Below the pieces are notes generated by a model. The model was not told where the DNA came from and ran no database searches. It was given only the letters and a program-made list of their open reading frames with translations. Of a stretch of 64,000 nucleotides of DNA, positions 26,532 through 34,944 are shown one piece after another (the stretch's first letter is position 1; every line of letters begins with the position of its first letter). Source of the stretch: an uncultured Christensenella sp. (lineage in GTDB: Bacteria; Bacillota; Clostridia; Christensenellales; Borkfalkiaceae). The stretch covers positions 124,184 through 188,183 of the forward strand of contig CAJUGI010000004.1 in assembly GCA_910586065.1 (NCBI GenBank), given 5' to 3'. The position numbers were made by a program, and so were the translations under genes.

Positions 26532-27602
26532 ATGGAAGATAAAGAGTTTTTGGAACTCGCCGAAAAACTTAGTATGGCGAGGGGGATGTCCGGTTACGAG
26601 GACGAAGTTGTTAAAATTGCGCAAGCATATTGCAAGGATTTTTGCACGTTCGAAGAAGACAGTATGCGCAATCTGTATATTTATCCCGATTACAACAAGG
26701 GCAACCGTCCGCTTGTAATGCTTGACGCGCATTCGGACGAAGTCGGGTTTATGGTGCAGGCAATCAAGCCTGACGGTACTTTAAAATTTATTTCAGTGGG
26801 TGGCTGGCCGGAAAACACTTTGCCCTCGTCAAAGGTGCAGGTTTACACTAAAGCGGGATATATATCCGGGGTAATCACTGCAATTCCTCCTCATTTTATG
26901 ACCGCCGAGCAACGCAATGCGCCTATAAGTATAAACAACCTGACAATCGACGTCGGGGCGGCAAGCGATAAAGAGGCAAAGGAATTCGGCGTTGAAGTCG
27001 GCGCGCCCGTAGTCCCCAAAACGGAGTTCGAATACGACAAGCCGCACGGACTCCTGTTCGGTAAAGCGTTTGATGACAGACTGGGTGTTCTGGCAACTCT
27101 TTTAACTTTAAAAAAATTGAAGAGCGAAAAATTGGACGTGGACGTGGCGGGAGTTATTTCCACGCAGGAAGAAGTCGGTGAAAGAGGCATAACGGCGGTT
27201 ATGGGGAGAATAAAGCCCGCGGCGGCAATTTGCTTTGAGGGGTGTCCTGCCGACGACACGTTTTCGCCGCAATATATGGTGCAGGACGCGTTGCGCGGAG
27301 GGGTAATGTTGCGTTATATGGACCGAACGGTCATATGCACGCCGCGGTTTACGGAGTTTTCGCGCGGGGTTGCCGCAAAGCATAATATAAAAGTGCAAAT
27401 GGCGGTACGTTCCGGCGGCGGAAACAACGGGGCGTATATAATTTCGGCAAACGGAGGCACTCCGGTAATCGTTGCAGGCATACCGGTAAGGTATATTCAT
27501 ACTTTTAACTGTATTGCGGCAAAGGAAGACGTTGAAAGTGTGATTGCATTCGGAGTGGAAACGGTTAAAGCCTTAAATGAAAAAGTTATTAAAGGTTTTT
27601 AA
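26532..27602 (+). CDS. M42-family metallo-aminopeptidase
   Basis: The 356-residue protein shows the dinuclear-metal residues of M42 (FrvX/YsdC type): His in DAHSDEVGF (near 66), Asp in KAFDDRLGV (near 180), Glu-Glu in STQEEVGERG (near 214), Asp/Glu in FEGCPADD (near 237) and a C-terminal His (YIHTF, near 321). It forms large cytosolic complexes that trim peptides. A GGAG ribosome site precedes the ATG. Confidence 0.92.
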   Translation: MEDKEFLELAEKLSMARGMSGYEDEVVKIAQAYCKDFCTFEEDSMRNLYIYPDYNKGNRPLVMLDAHSDEVGFMVQAIKPDGTLKFISVGGWPENTLPSSKVQVYTKAGYISGVITAIPPHFMTAEQRNAPISINNLTIDVGAASDKEAKEFGVEVGAPVVPKTEFEYDKPHGLLFGKAFDDRLGVLATLLTLKKLKSEKLDVDVAGVISTQEEVGERGITAVMGRIKPAAAICFEGCPADDTFSPQYMVQDALRGGVMLRYMDRTVICTPRFTEFSRGVAAKHNIKVQMAVRSGGGNNGAYIISANGGTPVIVAGIPVRYIHTFNCIAAKEDVESVIAFGVETVKALNEKVIKGF

Positions 27603-27626
27603 AAAACCGATTGTGCGTTGTATAAT

Positions 27627-27656
27627 AAAACCCCCGCATATATGCGGGGGTTTTTA
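27627..27656. terminator. Bidirectional terminator
   Basis: AAAACCCCCGCATA and TATGCGGGGGTTTTT form a perfect stem between the convergent M42 and ypeB genes. Confidence 0.9.
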
Positions 27657-27676
27657 CGTTTTAATAAGTTGAGAAG

Positions 27677-29578
27677 TTACATTAAAGCTCTGCCCTGCGC
27701 GGTGCCTATTACCGTCAGTACTTCAACTTCATCGCCCGTGGTAGCGTCGATATAAATATAATATTCGCTGCCTTCGTATTCGCCGTTGAATTCATAGCAT
27801 AAAACTTCTTTGTTTTCGACGGGAATAACGGCGAGTCTTGCGCCTTTAACGTTAAAGCCTTCGTGAAGTCTTGATTTTGCCTCGTTTTTTGAAAGAACTG
27901 CGTCATCGTCATCGATGTTGCGGTCGGTGTGGTTCAAAACATAGGAAAGCGCTTCGGCGCCGGTCACTATGCCGCGCTCTTCGCAAACCTTGACTTTGAC
28001 CATATCGGAGTAATAAATCACGTCGTCGTCTTCATATACGAAGTTAAGGTTGCAGGTAGTGCCGTTTTCGCTTGTCCAAACTGCTTTCATATCGTCGTAA
28101 CCCAGACTTTTAAGGAAGTCTTCGGCAATGTCGATGCATCTTTTTACCGAGAAGTTTTTGTCGGAGCAATCCTTATAGCTGTTGAATTCAACTACTTTGC
28201 CGCCCTGCTTTGAAATCTGCGCGTACATTTCGCCGTCGTCAGTCTTTAACGAAACGTTGTAAACGGTGAGCTGTTCCGCGTTGGTTTCGCCCGTGCAGTT
28301 TGCCTCGGTTACGTTATAATCTTTAAAATATTTTTTGGCAAGATTTTCCGCTTCGGATGCGGTTATCTCCTTTAAGCCGTTTAAGTTTTTGGAGGACGCC
28401 TTTTTAATGTTTTCGGCAAAGGGTCCGTCGTTAATTTCCTTGGGGACTTCAACCGGATTGTTTTCAAGTTCGCCGAACGAAACGTAGAAAAGTCCGTCAG
28501 TCTTGCCGCGCATTGCCGCCAGAACGTCGCCCGTGCCTGCTTCGGATACGAGTTCGTTAATCGTCTGCTTTAACTGCGCGTTGGTTTTGTACATATATTC
28601 CAAGGTTGCAATCTGGCTGTCGGAAAGTTTTTTGCCTCCCGAAATCTGGCGGAGCATACCCTGAGCGCTGTCGCCCATCTTGTTGACGAAAGAGGTTACG
28701 TTTTGCGTAAACTGCGTTTCCACGGGAAGGCGCTCCAAAACCGTTTCAGCCATTTCGCTTTCGATTGCAATTTCGGATAAAAGTCTTACCTGTTCGGGCT
28801 GCGAGTTTGCAACGCGCGCCTTAGAAAGATTTGCGTCGAGGTTGTCTACTATAGAGTTGAGCTCGTAAACGGATTCGGTGTGGGTGGAGGCGATTTCAGC
28901 CTGCATACCGTTCATGTTTATCCAGCCGTAAGTCGTCATGGTGCCGAGAGCGAGAGTGGTTACGCCCAAGGTGATAACCGCCGCAAGCCAGCCGCCGAAA
29001 CCGGGCGCGTGGCGTTTGTCGTTGCGTTCCGCGCGCTTTTCCGCACGTACTTTTAAGCGGTGTTCGCGCTTTGCTTTTTTGTCTGCAAGAGCCGCTTCCT
29101 TTTTTGCTATGCGGGCTTCTCTTTTTGCATTGCGCTGTTCGGCAATGCGCTCCCTGCGCGCTTCCTTGCTTTCGTGTTTCAGCATATCGCGGCGTTCTTT
29201 GCGTTTTTCCCTGCGTTCGGCGCGCGCCTGCTTCATTGCGGCAATTCTGTCAAGACGTCTCTGTTTTGCCTCTAACTTTTTTTCAAGACGTTTTTGTTTC
29301 TTTTCAGCCCTTATTTTAGCCGCTTCAAGCTTTTTCTGAACTCTCAGTTCCTTTCTCTGCTGTCTTTTAATTGCCCTTTCGGATTTAACGGGCTTTTTCT
29401 TTTTGGCGTTTTTATCCTTTTTTACCTGTTTTACCGGCTGCTTCTTTTCCGTTTTGGCGGTAGTGTGTTTAACCTGTTTTGCGGGCGCGGACTTTTTAAC
29501 GCTCTTTTTGGTTGTGCTGCCGTTATCCGCAAGCGCTTCAGCCTTCTGTACGCCGCTTGATGATTCTTTCTTGTTCAT
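27677..29578 (-). CDS. ypeB: Germination protein YpeB with basic N-terminal extension
   Basis: Residues from about 218 on match YpeB, the partner that stabilises SleB in the spore: an N-terminal helical region (NSIVDNLDANLSKARVANSQ) and C-terminal PepSY-like repeats. The 633-residue protein is much longer than the usual ~450. The first ~190 residues are Lys/Arg/Ala-rich (RREKRKERRDMLKHESKEAR), ending at a membrane segment (about 193-217). By topology this extension should lie on the cytoplasmic (forespore core) side. It is 12 bases downstream of sleB. Confidence 0.9.
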   Translation of the reverse strand: MNKKESSSGVQKAEALADNGSTTKKSVKKSAPAKQVKHTTAKTEKKQPVKQVKKDKNAKKKKPVKSERAIKRQQRKELRVQKKLEAAKIRAEKKQKRLEKKLEAKQRRLDRIAAMKQARAERREKRKERRDMLKHESKEARRERIAEQRNAKREARIAKKEAALADKKAKREHRLKVRAEKRAERNDKRHAPGFGGWLAAVITLGVTTLALGTMTTYGWINMNGMQAEIASTHTESVYELNSIVDNLDANLSKARVANSQPEQVRLLSEIAIESEMAETVLERLPVETQFTQNVTSFVNKMGDSAQGMLRQISGGKKLSDSQIATLEYMYKTNAQLKQTINELVSEAGTGDVLAAMRGKTDGLFYVSFGELENNPVEVPKEINDGPFAENIKKASSKNLNGLKEITASEAENLAKKYFKDYNVTEANCTGETNAEQLTVYNVSLKTDDGEMYAQISKQGGKVVEFNSYKDCSDKNFSVKRCIDIAEDFLKSLGYDDMKAVWTSENGTTCNLNFVYEDDDVIYYSDMVKVKVCEERGIVTGAEALSYVLNHTDRNIDDDDAVLSKNEAKSRLHEGFNVKGARLAVIPVENKEVLCYEFNGEYEGSEYYIYIDATTGDEVEVLTVIGTAQGRALM

Positions 29579-29590
29579 TTATTTTCCCCC

Positions 29591-30331
29591 TTAAATAGCA
29601 AAAATGTGTTTACCGATAGTGGTTACCGTCTTTCTTCCGAAAATCCAGCTGCTTGTAGCCACCGCGGGGTTGTAATAATAAAGACAACCGTAAGTGGGGT
29701 CCCAGCCGTTCATTGCGTCCTGTGCCGCGTTCATAGCCGTTTTGTCGGGTTCGAGATTAATCTGTCCGTCGGAAACTGCCGTAAACGCTCCTTTTTGGTA
29801 AATTACGCCGGAAATGGTGTTGGGGAATTTGGAAGATGCAACTCTGTTCAAAATAACGGCGCCGACCGCAACCTGTCCGGTGTAGCTTTCGCCGCGTGCT
29901 TCGGCGTAGATGCATTTTGCCAGCATATACAAATCGGAATTGGTGTATTGCGAGCCCTGATTACTCTGCGAGGGCTTTTTGTCGTTGTCGAGTACCTTTA
30001 CCGAATCGTTCATACCAAGCGCTTCAAAGGTGCTTCTTCCCGCAATACCGTCTGGGGTCAAGCCGTTTTTGCGCTGAAAGTATTTAACCGCTTCCACGGT
30101 CTGCTTGCCGTAAACGCCGTCTACCGAACCGTTGTAATAGCCCCATTCTTTAAGGCGTCTTTGCAACTCCTTAACCTCGCCGCCGCTGGCGCCCTGCCTT
30201 AAAACGGCAGTCTGAACGTAGGGTGAAAGAGCGTATTCTTCGCTTGTATGTCCTGTGTTGAACACGGCGCCGACTGTTGCAACTGCAGCAACCGCAATAG
30301 CGGCAGCGCCCATTCTAAGTGCTTTTTTCAT
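29591..30331 (-). CDS. sleB: Spore cortex-lytic enzyme SleB
   Basis: The 246-residue protein has a signal peptide (about 1-28), a PG_binding_1 domain (about 45-105, LRQGASGGEVKELQRRLKEW) and a Hydrolase_2 domain (about 135-245) whose catalytic Glu lies in KCIYAEARGESYTGQ. SleB is a lytic transglycosylase that degrades cortex peptidoglycan on germination. It heads a sleB-ypeB operon. A candidate sigma-G promoter lies upstream. Confidence 0.95.
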   Translation of the reverse strand: MKKALRMGAAAIAVAAVATVGAVFNTGHTSEEYALSPYVQTAVLRQGASGGEVKELQRRLKEWGYYNGSVDGVYGKQTVEAVKYFQRKNGLTPDGIAGRSTFEALGMNDSVKVLDNDKKPSQSNQGSQYTNSDLYMLAKCIYAEARGESYTGQVAVGAVILNRVASSKFPNTISGVIYQKGAFTAVSDGQINLEPDKTAMNAAQDAMNGWDPTYGCLYYYNPAVATSSWIFGRKTVTTIGKHIFAI

Positions 30332-30408
30332 TTTTCCTCCTTAGCTCTGCCCTTTGCGGCGAGCGTGTTTTTGAATATGTGTCGTGCGGCATAATCCGCC
30401 TTTGCAAT

Positions 30409-30438
30409 TATATTGAGTAAGTCGAAAAAAATTATGCA
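30409..30438 (-). promoter_or_regulatory. Putative sigma-G promoter of sleB-ypeB
   Basis: On the minus strand TGCATA (30433-30438) and CAATATA (30409-30415) are 17 bases apart, resembling the forespore sigma-G pattern. The match at -10 is imperfect. Confidence 0.4.
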
Positions 30439-30538
30439 AATAATCTTTTAAGGCGCTTAATGGTTTGCGGTCAAGCTGTCAATGCGAAAACTTAAATATA
30501 TACAGGGGGTAATTTATAAAATAATCCGTAAAATAAAA

Positions 30539-30562
30539 AAGCCTCCTTAAAAAGAAGGCTTT
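30539..30562 (-). terminator. Terminator after spoIIR
   Basis: On the minus strand AAAGCCTTC and GGAGGCTTTTTT form a stem followed by a T-run. Confidence 0.75.
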
Positions 30563-30574
30563 GTAAAAAGAGCG

Positions 30575-31150
30575 TTAATTAAAAAATTTATTTATTATAT
30601 CATATATGGCCGAACGGTATTGCACCTGTGCCGTGCCCGCCGTAAAGCACAGAGGCGGGTAGATTACGCACCACCAGTTGTCGCCGGTGCCGGAACCGAG
30701 CTCTACGATTAAAGCGTCGTATAAGCCGGCTTCAAGAGTTGTATCACCGTAAACGCGTGTGGGAAATTCTTCGGTTCTGACCGAAGCGCGCGATTTGTAA
30801 TCAAATCCGTTTTCCGCTAAAACTTTGTTCGCAACTTCTTCTATTTCGCCTAGTATGCCGCCTATAATTTTCATTGCGGCTTGCTTGTCGGTGCACTCCG
30901 CAGCGTAAGGAGTGATGAATTTAACTATTTCATCCTTAACCTTATATTTAACGTTTTGGTCAATCTGCTCGTTGGAGTTGGCGCGGACGTGAATTCTTAA
31001 ATAATCCGCATTATTTTTGCCTTTATAAACTGCCGTTGAGGATACGGAAGGGTTGCCGCTTTGTTGGTTTTGCGAATATGTAACAAAAAGAATAGTTGCG
31101 CCGACGATTAATAAAACCGCTATACCTATAATTAAGTTTTTGATTTTCAT
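30575..31150 (-). CDS. spoIIR: Stage II sporulation protein R
   Basis: SpoIIR is the forespore signal that activates SpoIIGA to process pro-sigma-E in the mother cell. The 191-residue protein has an N-terminal membrane or signal segment (about 6-24), the family core LRIHVRANSNEQIDQNVKYKV (about 51-71) and the C-terminal GDNWWCVIYPPLCF. It is monocistronic with a good candidate sigma-F promoter. Confidence 0.94.
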   Translation of the reverse strand: MKIKNLIIGIAVLLIVGATILFVTYSQNQQSGNPSVSSTAVYKGKNNADYLRIHVRANSNEQIDQNVKYKVKDEIVKFITPYAAECTDKQAAMKIIGGILGEIEEVANKVLAENGFDYKSRASVRTEEFPTRVYGDTTLEAGLYDALIVELGSGTGDNWWCVIYPPLCFTAGTAQVQYRSAIYDIINKFFN

Positions 31151-31181
31151 AAGATGTGCTCCTTGTTTTGTTTACAAACCG

Positions 31182-31211
31182 TTTATTGCCGCAAATTAAT
31201 TAATTTATACA
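31182..31211 (-). promoter_or_regulatory. Putative sigma-F promoter of spoIIR
   Basis: On the minus strand TGTATA (31206-31211), a 15-base spacer and GGCAATAAA (31182-31190) fit the sigma-F pattern expected for spoIIR. Confidence 0.55.
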
Positions 31212-31261
31212 GTCATTTAAAAGTTTTTATTTTTTGTTCATCTGTTTATTTGTTGATAATA

Positions 31262-31290
31262 TTGACCTGGGTGCGGTATTATGTTATAAT
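31262..31290 (+). promoter_or_regulatory. Promoter of AAA ATPase gene
   Basis: TTGACC (31262-31267) and TATAAT (31285-31290) with a 17-base spacer. The only well-placed ATG (31297) starts 7 bases after the -10, so the transcript would begin at or next to the start codon. Confidence 0.75.
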
Positions 31291-31296
31291 TTTTCT

Positions 31297-32166
31297 ATGT
31301 TGTATTTGTCAGATTTCGAGTTTCCCGACGAGCAAACTGAATATGAGTTCAGGTGGGGGCTGTTAAATAAAAAAATGCACCGCTCATGCTACGATACGAT
31401 TTATCCGTTTTTTATTCTTTCCGCACACGGGCTGAACAGGCTGGACTTTGAATCCGTTACCATACTGTACGGCGGTAACGGTTCGGGTAAAACTACCGTT
31501 TTGAACGTAATTGCAGAAAAACTTGGCGCAAAGAGAGATTCTCTTTATAACCGTTCTGATTTTTTTGAAGATTATACCGAGTTTTGTGCATACAATATGG
31601 AAAAGAAGACGGATACGGTCCGTATAATTACCAGCGACGACGTGTTTGATTTTATGTTGAACGTGCGCACTCTCAATAACGGTATCGACAAAAAGAGGGA
31701 AGAGTTATTCGATGAATATCTGACGGCGAAAAAATCCCTTTCCGAAGTTAAATCTTTTGACGATTACGAAAAACTGAAAAAAATTTGTGCGACGCGCAGA
31801 ATGACGCAATCGCAATACGTCAGAAAAAATTTAATCAATAATGTCAGAGAGCATTCTAACGGTGAAAGCGCGTTTGCGTATTTCACCAATATCATTCGTG
31901 ACTCAGGGCTTTATCTTTTGGACGAGCCTGAAAACAGCCTTTCTCCCGAACGTCAGTTGGAACTTTTGAAGTATTTGGAAGATAGTGCAAGATTTTTTGG
32001 ATGTCAGTTTATTATAGCTACACATTCTCCTTTTCTACTGTCTATGCGCGGTGCAAAAATTTACGATTTGGACGAAGAAATTGCGGACGTTAAAAAATGG
32101 ACCGAGCTGAAAAACGTTCGCGCTTATTATGATTTCTTCCTTATGCACAAAAAAGAATTTGATTGA
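31297..32166 (+). CDS. AAA family ATPase (ABC/OLD-like), probably leaderless
   Basis: The 289-residue protein has Walker A YGGNGSGKTT (near 62-71), a signature/Walker B region GLYLLDEPENSLSPERQ (near 207-223) and the H-loop ATHSPFLLSM (near 245), the SbcC/RecF/OLD-like ABC-ATPase pattern. A short helical insertion (about 125-190) replaces long coiled coils. No nuclease domain is attached, so it may act alone or with a partner elsewhere. An open frame extends upstream across the promoter, but MLYLSDFEFPDEQTEYEF is a natural N-terminus. Confidence 0.8.
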   Translation: MLYLSDFEFPDEQTEYEFRWGLLNKKMHRSCYDTIYPFFILSAHGLNRLDFESVTILYGGNGSGKTTVLNVIAEKLGAKRDSLYNRSDFFEDYTEFCAYNMEKKTDTVRIITSDDVFDFMLNVRTLNNGIDKKREELFDEYLTAKKSLSEVKSFDDYEKLKKICATRRMTQSQYVRKNLINNVREHSNGESAFAYFTNIIRDSGLYLLDEPENSLSPERQLELLKYLEDSARFFGCQFIIATHSPFLLSMRGAKIYDLDEEIADVKKWTELKNVRAYYDFFLMHKKEFD

Positions 32167-32337
32167 TGGGTATGGAGTAAGTTGTTTTCTGCGGATTAAT
32201 GCTGCCTGTTTTGCCGATAATCTTTAAAGTTGTGCCAATAATTCTTTTTTTTACATACAATATATTGTGGTTAAAGTAATAGCCGTAAACAACGCTGTAA
32301 ATTTTTTGTAAATTTATTATTTTTTTCTTAAAAACGC

Positions 32338-32366
32338 TTGATTTTTAGCTTTTAATTTGTTATATT
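32338..32366 (+). promoter_or_regulatory. Promoter of the tRNA cluster
   Basis: TTGATT (32338-32343) and TATATT (32361-32366) with a 17-base spacer, about 12 bases before tRNA-Val. Confidence 0.7.
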
Positions 32367-32378
32367 AATTAAGCGTTT

Positions 32379-32454
32379 GGGAGCTTAGCTCAGTTGGGAG
32401 AGCAACTGCCCTACAAGCAGTGGGTCACAGGTTCGAGCCCTGTAGCTCCCACCA
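32379..32454 (+). tRNA. tRNA-Val (anticodon UAC)
   Basis: The 76-base cloverleaf has acceptor GGGAGCT/AGCTCCC, anticodon stem ACTGC/GCAGT around CCTACAA, T loop GTTCGAGCC and an encoded CCA. Confidence 0.96.
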
Positions 32455-32457
32455 AAC

Positions 32458-32575
32458 AAAACAGTGCGGCTAATTATGCGGGAGTGGCTCAGTGGTAGAG
32501 CGTCACCTTGCCAAGGTGAATGTCGCGGGTTCGAATCTCGTCTCCCGCTCCAGTAGAGCCGCACTGTTTTTTTAT
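32458..32575 (+). terminator. Long-range terminator-like stem enclosing tRNA-Gly
   Basis: AAAACAGTGCGGCT (32458-32471) is perfectly complementary to AGCCGCACTGTTTT (32557-32570), which is followed by TTT. The tRNA-Gly gene lies entirely in the loop. Confidence 0.6.
32478..32552 (+). tRNA. tRNA-Gly (anticodon GCC)
   Basis: The 75-base cloverleaf has acceptor GCGGGAG/CTCCCGC, anticodon loop TTGCCAA, T loop GTTCGAATC and an encoded CCA. Confidence 0.96.
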
Positions 32576-32577
32576 AA

Positions 32578-32652
<75 letters not shown>

Positions 32653-32718
32653 AAAGTTCTGTAAAAGTGTTTACTTTTACAGGACTTTTTTGTTGCGGGA
32701 ATTTCCCGCTTTTTTTGT
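32653..32718 (+). terminator. Two tandem terminators after the tRNA cluster
   Basis: The first stem pairs AAAAGTTCTGTAAAAGT with ACTTTTACAGGACTTTT. The second pairs GCGGGA (32695-32700) with TCCCGC (32704-32709), followed by a long T-run. Confidence 0.85.
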
Positions 32719-32778
32719 TTTTTTAAGCCAGTTTTTGGCGAGTATTAAAAAATTTTAAAAATTTATACGGCCGAACTA

Positions 32779-32807
32779 TTGACATTGACGGTTTTTCATA
32801 TTATATT
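32779..32807 (+). promoter_or_regulatory. Strong promoter without an intact downstream gene
   Basis: TTGACA (32779-32784) and TATATT (32802-32807) with a 17-base spacer. The first open frame downstream is interrupted (32870-32968). Confidence 0.6.
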
Positions 32808-32869
32808 TGCTGCGCGAACGAATTTAAACAAATGTTTTTATTGCGGTTAAATAAAAGCGTGGATAATTT

Positions 32870-32968
32870 ATGGGAACTAATGATTATATCGAATGAATTG
32901 AAAACGAATTTTTGAAGAATTATGAAAAGTCGCCCAAAGAGCTGTGTGCGGAGTATGACGGTGATTAA
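32870..32968 (+). pseudogene. Short interrupted reading frame
   Basis: The sequence reads MGTNDYIE, then TGA at 32894-32896, then 23 further codons (IENEFLKNYEKSPKELCAEY...) to TAA. Amino-acid composition looks protein-like on both sides of the TGA. No family recognised; possibly a remnant of a small regulatory protein. Confidence 0.3.
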
Positions 32969-33300
32969 AAATAATAGCGAAACCACGCCATATTGCGGGG
33001 GTAATTATGTTTTTATGCTGCCTTATAATCAATATGGTTTTTAGGGGTTGATAATATTTTCGTGCTTAATATATCATTCCGTATTTTAAAATACCATGAA
33101 CATGTTCGGTAACAATGCGCCAAGCGGATTTATTATCTTCACTTGCGTGCCTCGCTTTATTGCGGTATATATCCTGCGCCCGCAAAATGCAATAGGTTAA
33201 AGTTATAAAACTTCAAACCGCATACGGCGTGCGGTTGCGCTTTTAATTCTTTTCAACGTTTTCGGGCGATTATATATAAAAAATTATTTTTGGAGGTTGT
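32969..33300. other. Noncoding stretch before tail-fibre gene
   Basis: No convincing gene is seen. The stretch includes a GC-rich segment (about 33130-33240) with a small hairpin ACCGCA...TGCGGT (about 33216-33234) and a GGAGG ribosome site at about 33292 for the next gene. Confidence 0.4.
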
Positions 33301-34944
33301 ATGAAACACAACATCATAATACATAAAGACCTCTGCATAGAATTTGCGGAAGGAACTTTATTCAATCAGCACAGTGCGGGTACAAAATCTTTGGTGGCCA
33401 AACTGGAAGGCTGGATGCTGGAAGAGGGGGCTTGTCTTTTTATCGCTTTTAAAAACGGAACGGACGAAGTTCCCCCTACGCTTATGGCTTTTGAGCCTAA
33501 AGAGGGAATTTATTATATGGACATTCCTCGTGCAGTTATATGCAAAAACGGCAACTGGCAGATGTGCGTTTATAAAAAACTGGATTGGGACGAAGAAACG
33601 AAGACTGCTTCGGCGGTGGAGGTTGGTAAAGCTAAAACTTTATACATGTCCGCAACCGTTTACGACGAAGAAGGGCACTGCATTACGGAATACGACGTTG
33701 CGAGCGCGGTGAACACGATTTTAAGTTGCAGTGAACTTGCCGGAGAATTGAACGGACAAGCCCAAGACGCACGCGACGGTGCGGTTTTGGCGAAGGAGTC
33801 CGCAGAAAACGCGCAAGTTGCGGCGGAAACGGCTAAAGCAACTGCGGTACATTCGGCGGAAGAAGTTGCGGCGCAGGCGGAAATTGCTGCGAACAATGCA
33901 GTTGCGGCGGCAGACAGTGCCGCGGACGCCAGGGCGGCTTCGGTTACCGCGCGAACGGCGGCAGGGCAGGCGGAAAGCCATGAAAACAACACGCGTGAAA
34001 TGCTGGCGAGGGCGATAAAGCAGGCTTCGGATGCGGCGGCTAGCGCGCAGACTGCGGAGGAAAAGGCGCGTCAGGCGGCGGAGTTGTTTGCAACGCATAG
34101 TATTAAAATCAATGCGGAGTTTGCCGCGGTTGAGGATTTGCCTGCTTTGGGGAATTCGCAAACTATTTATTTTATACCCAACGGCGATACCGGCGCGAAC
34201 AGTTTTGATGAATACGTTTGGGTCGGAAGCAAATCAGGGTATGAAAAAATCGGTTCGACAGAGGCGGATTTGAGCGGATACGTTTCGAAGAACGGTTCCG
34301 AAATGACGGGCACCTTAAAAACGCCGAAAATTTGCGTGGATAAAATTGCGCGTAACAGCGCTGAAACTGTTTTGATTGAACCCAAGGTGGAATTTCATTC
34401 CGGTGTTAACGGTAAAAGTTCAATTAGAACGGAAAAAGAAATTATTACGCCTAAAATAAGTAACGGTGAAGGCGGGCCTATTTTGATAAGTGAAACGCAA
34501 TTTAACGGTTCTGCTCGCTTTACGGCAACAGCGACTTTTGACGGGACATCAACTTTCAAAAATGTAAAGATTGAGTCTTTATATAATTCGTCGGTATCGG
34601 CAGATGCGATAGCTTTAAAAAGTTCACTTCGCGGTGATGGTTGTACTGATATAACTGATATTGATACGCTCGGTGTTAAATATGTTGATTTAGGACAACC
34701 AAACGGCATATCCGATTTAAAATTGTATGCGGATACTCAAAACAAATATGAACGTTCCGGCGACGGCAGCGGTAGCCATTTGGTAGTAAGAGCGGATAGC
34801 GGCGTAACGGTTACCGGGTCTGAATTTAATCAGTCCAATGAGATAAAATTTAATGTATTAGGAAAAGTTTTAGAAAATGGTGAAAGGGTTTATTCGCCAA
34901 ATAACCCGCCGCCGGTTGACACGACGAAAGTTTCCAAGTCGTGA
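33301..34944 (+). CDS. Phage tail/baseplate fibre-like protein, 5' part
   Basis: This reads 547 residues to a TGA. The N-terminal domain (about 1-140, with GTKSLVAKLEGWMLEEGACLF and VYKKLDWDEETKTASAV) resembles BppU-type baseplate upper proteins. An Ala-rich coiled coil follows (about 150-265). The distal part has fibre repeats, including YVSKNGSEMTGTLKT (about 328-342) and beta-rich sequence. The frame continues past the TGA with the same repeat type, so this is probably the first part of one fibre gene. No other phage structural genes are nearby: it is an orphan tail module. Confidence 0.7.
   Translation: MKHNIIIHKDLCIEFAEGTLFNQHSAGTKSLVAKLEGWMLEEGACLFIAFKNGTDEVPPTLMAFEPKEGIYYMDIPRAVICKNGNWQMCVYKKLDWDEETKTASAVEVGKAKTLYMSATVYDEEGHCITEYDVASAVNTILSCSELAGELNGQAQDARDGAVLAKESAENAQVAAETAKATAVHSAEEVAAQAEIAANNAVAAADSAADARAASVTARTAAGQAESHENNTREMLARAIKQASDAAASAQTAEEKARQAAELFATHSIKINAEFAAVEDLPALGNSQTIYFIPNGDTGANSFDEYVWVGSKSGYEKIGSTEADLSGYVSKNGSEMTGTLKTPKICVDKIARNSAETVLIEPKVEFHSGVNGKSSIRTEKEIITPKISNGEGGPILISETQFNGSARFTATATFDGTSTFKNVKIESLYNSSVSADAIALKSSLRGDGCTDITDIDTLGVKYVDLGQPNGISDLKLYADTQNKYERSGDGSGSHLVVRADSGVTVTGSEFNQSNEIKFNVLGKVLENGERVYSPNNPPPVDTTKVSKS

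Noticed and set aside
28938..29560. Several rightward frames opposite the 5' part of ypeB
   Set aside because: They arise because the Lys/Arg-rich extension has few stop codons on the complementary strand.
33779..34018. Arg-rich frame inside the tail-fibre coiled coil
   Set aside because: A frame-shifted shadow of the Ala-rich repeat; no ribosome site.
34942..34944. Alternative genetic code in which TGA is a sense codon
   Set aside because: TGA ends ordinary genes in the window such as dnaN and trmN6, so any reading of this TGA would be local.
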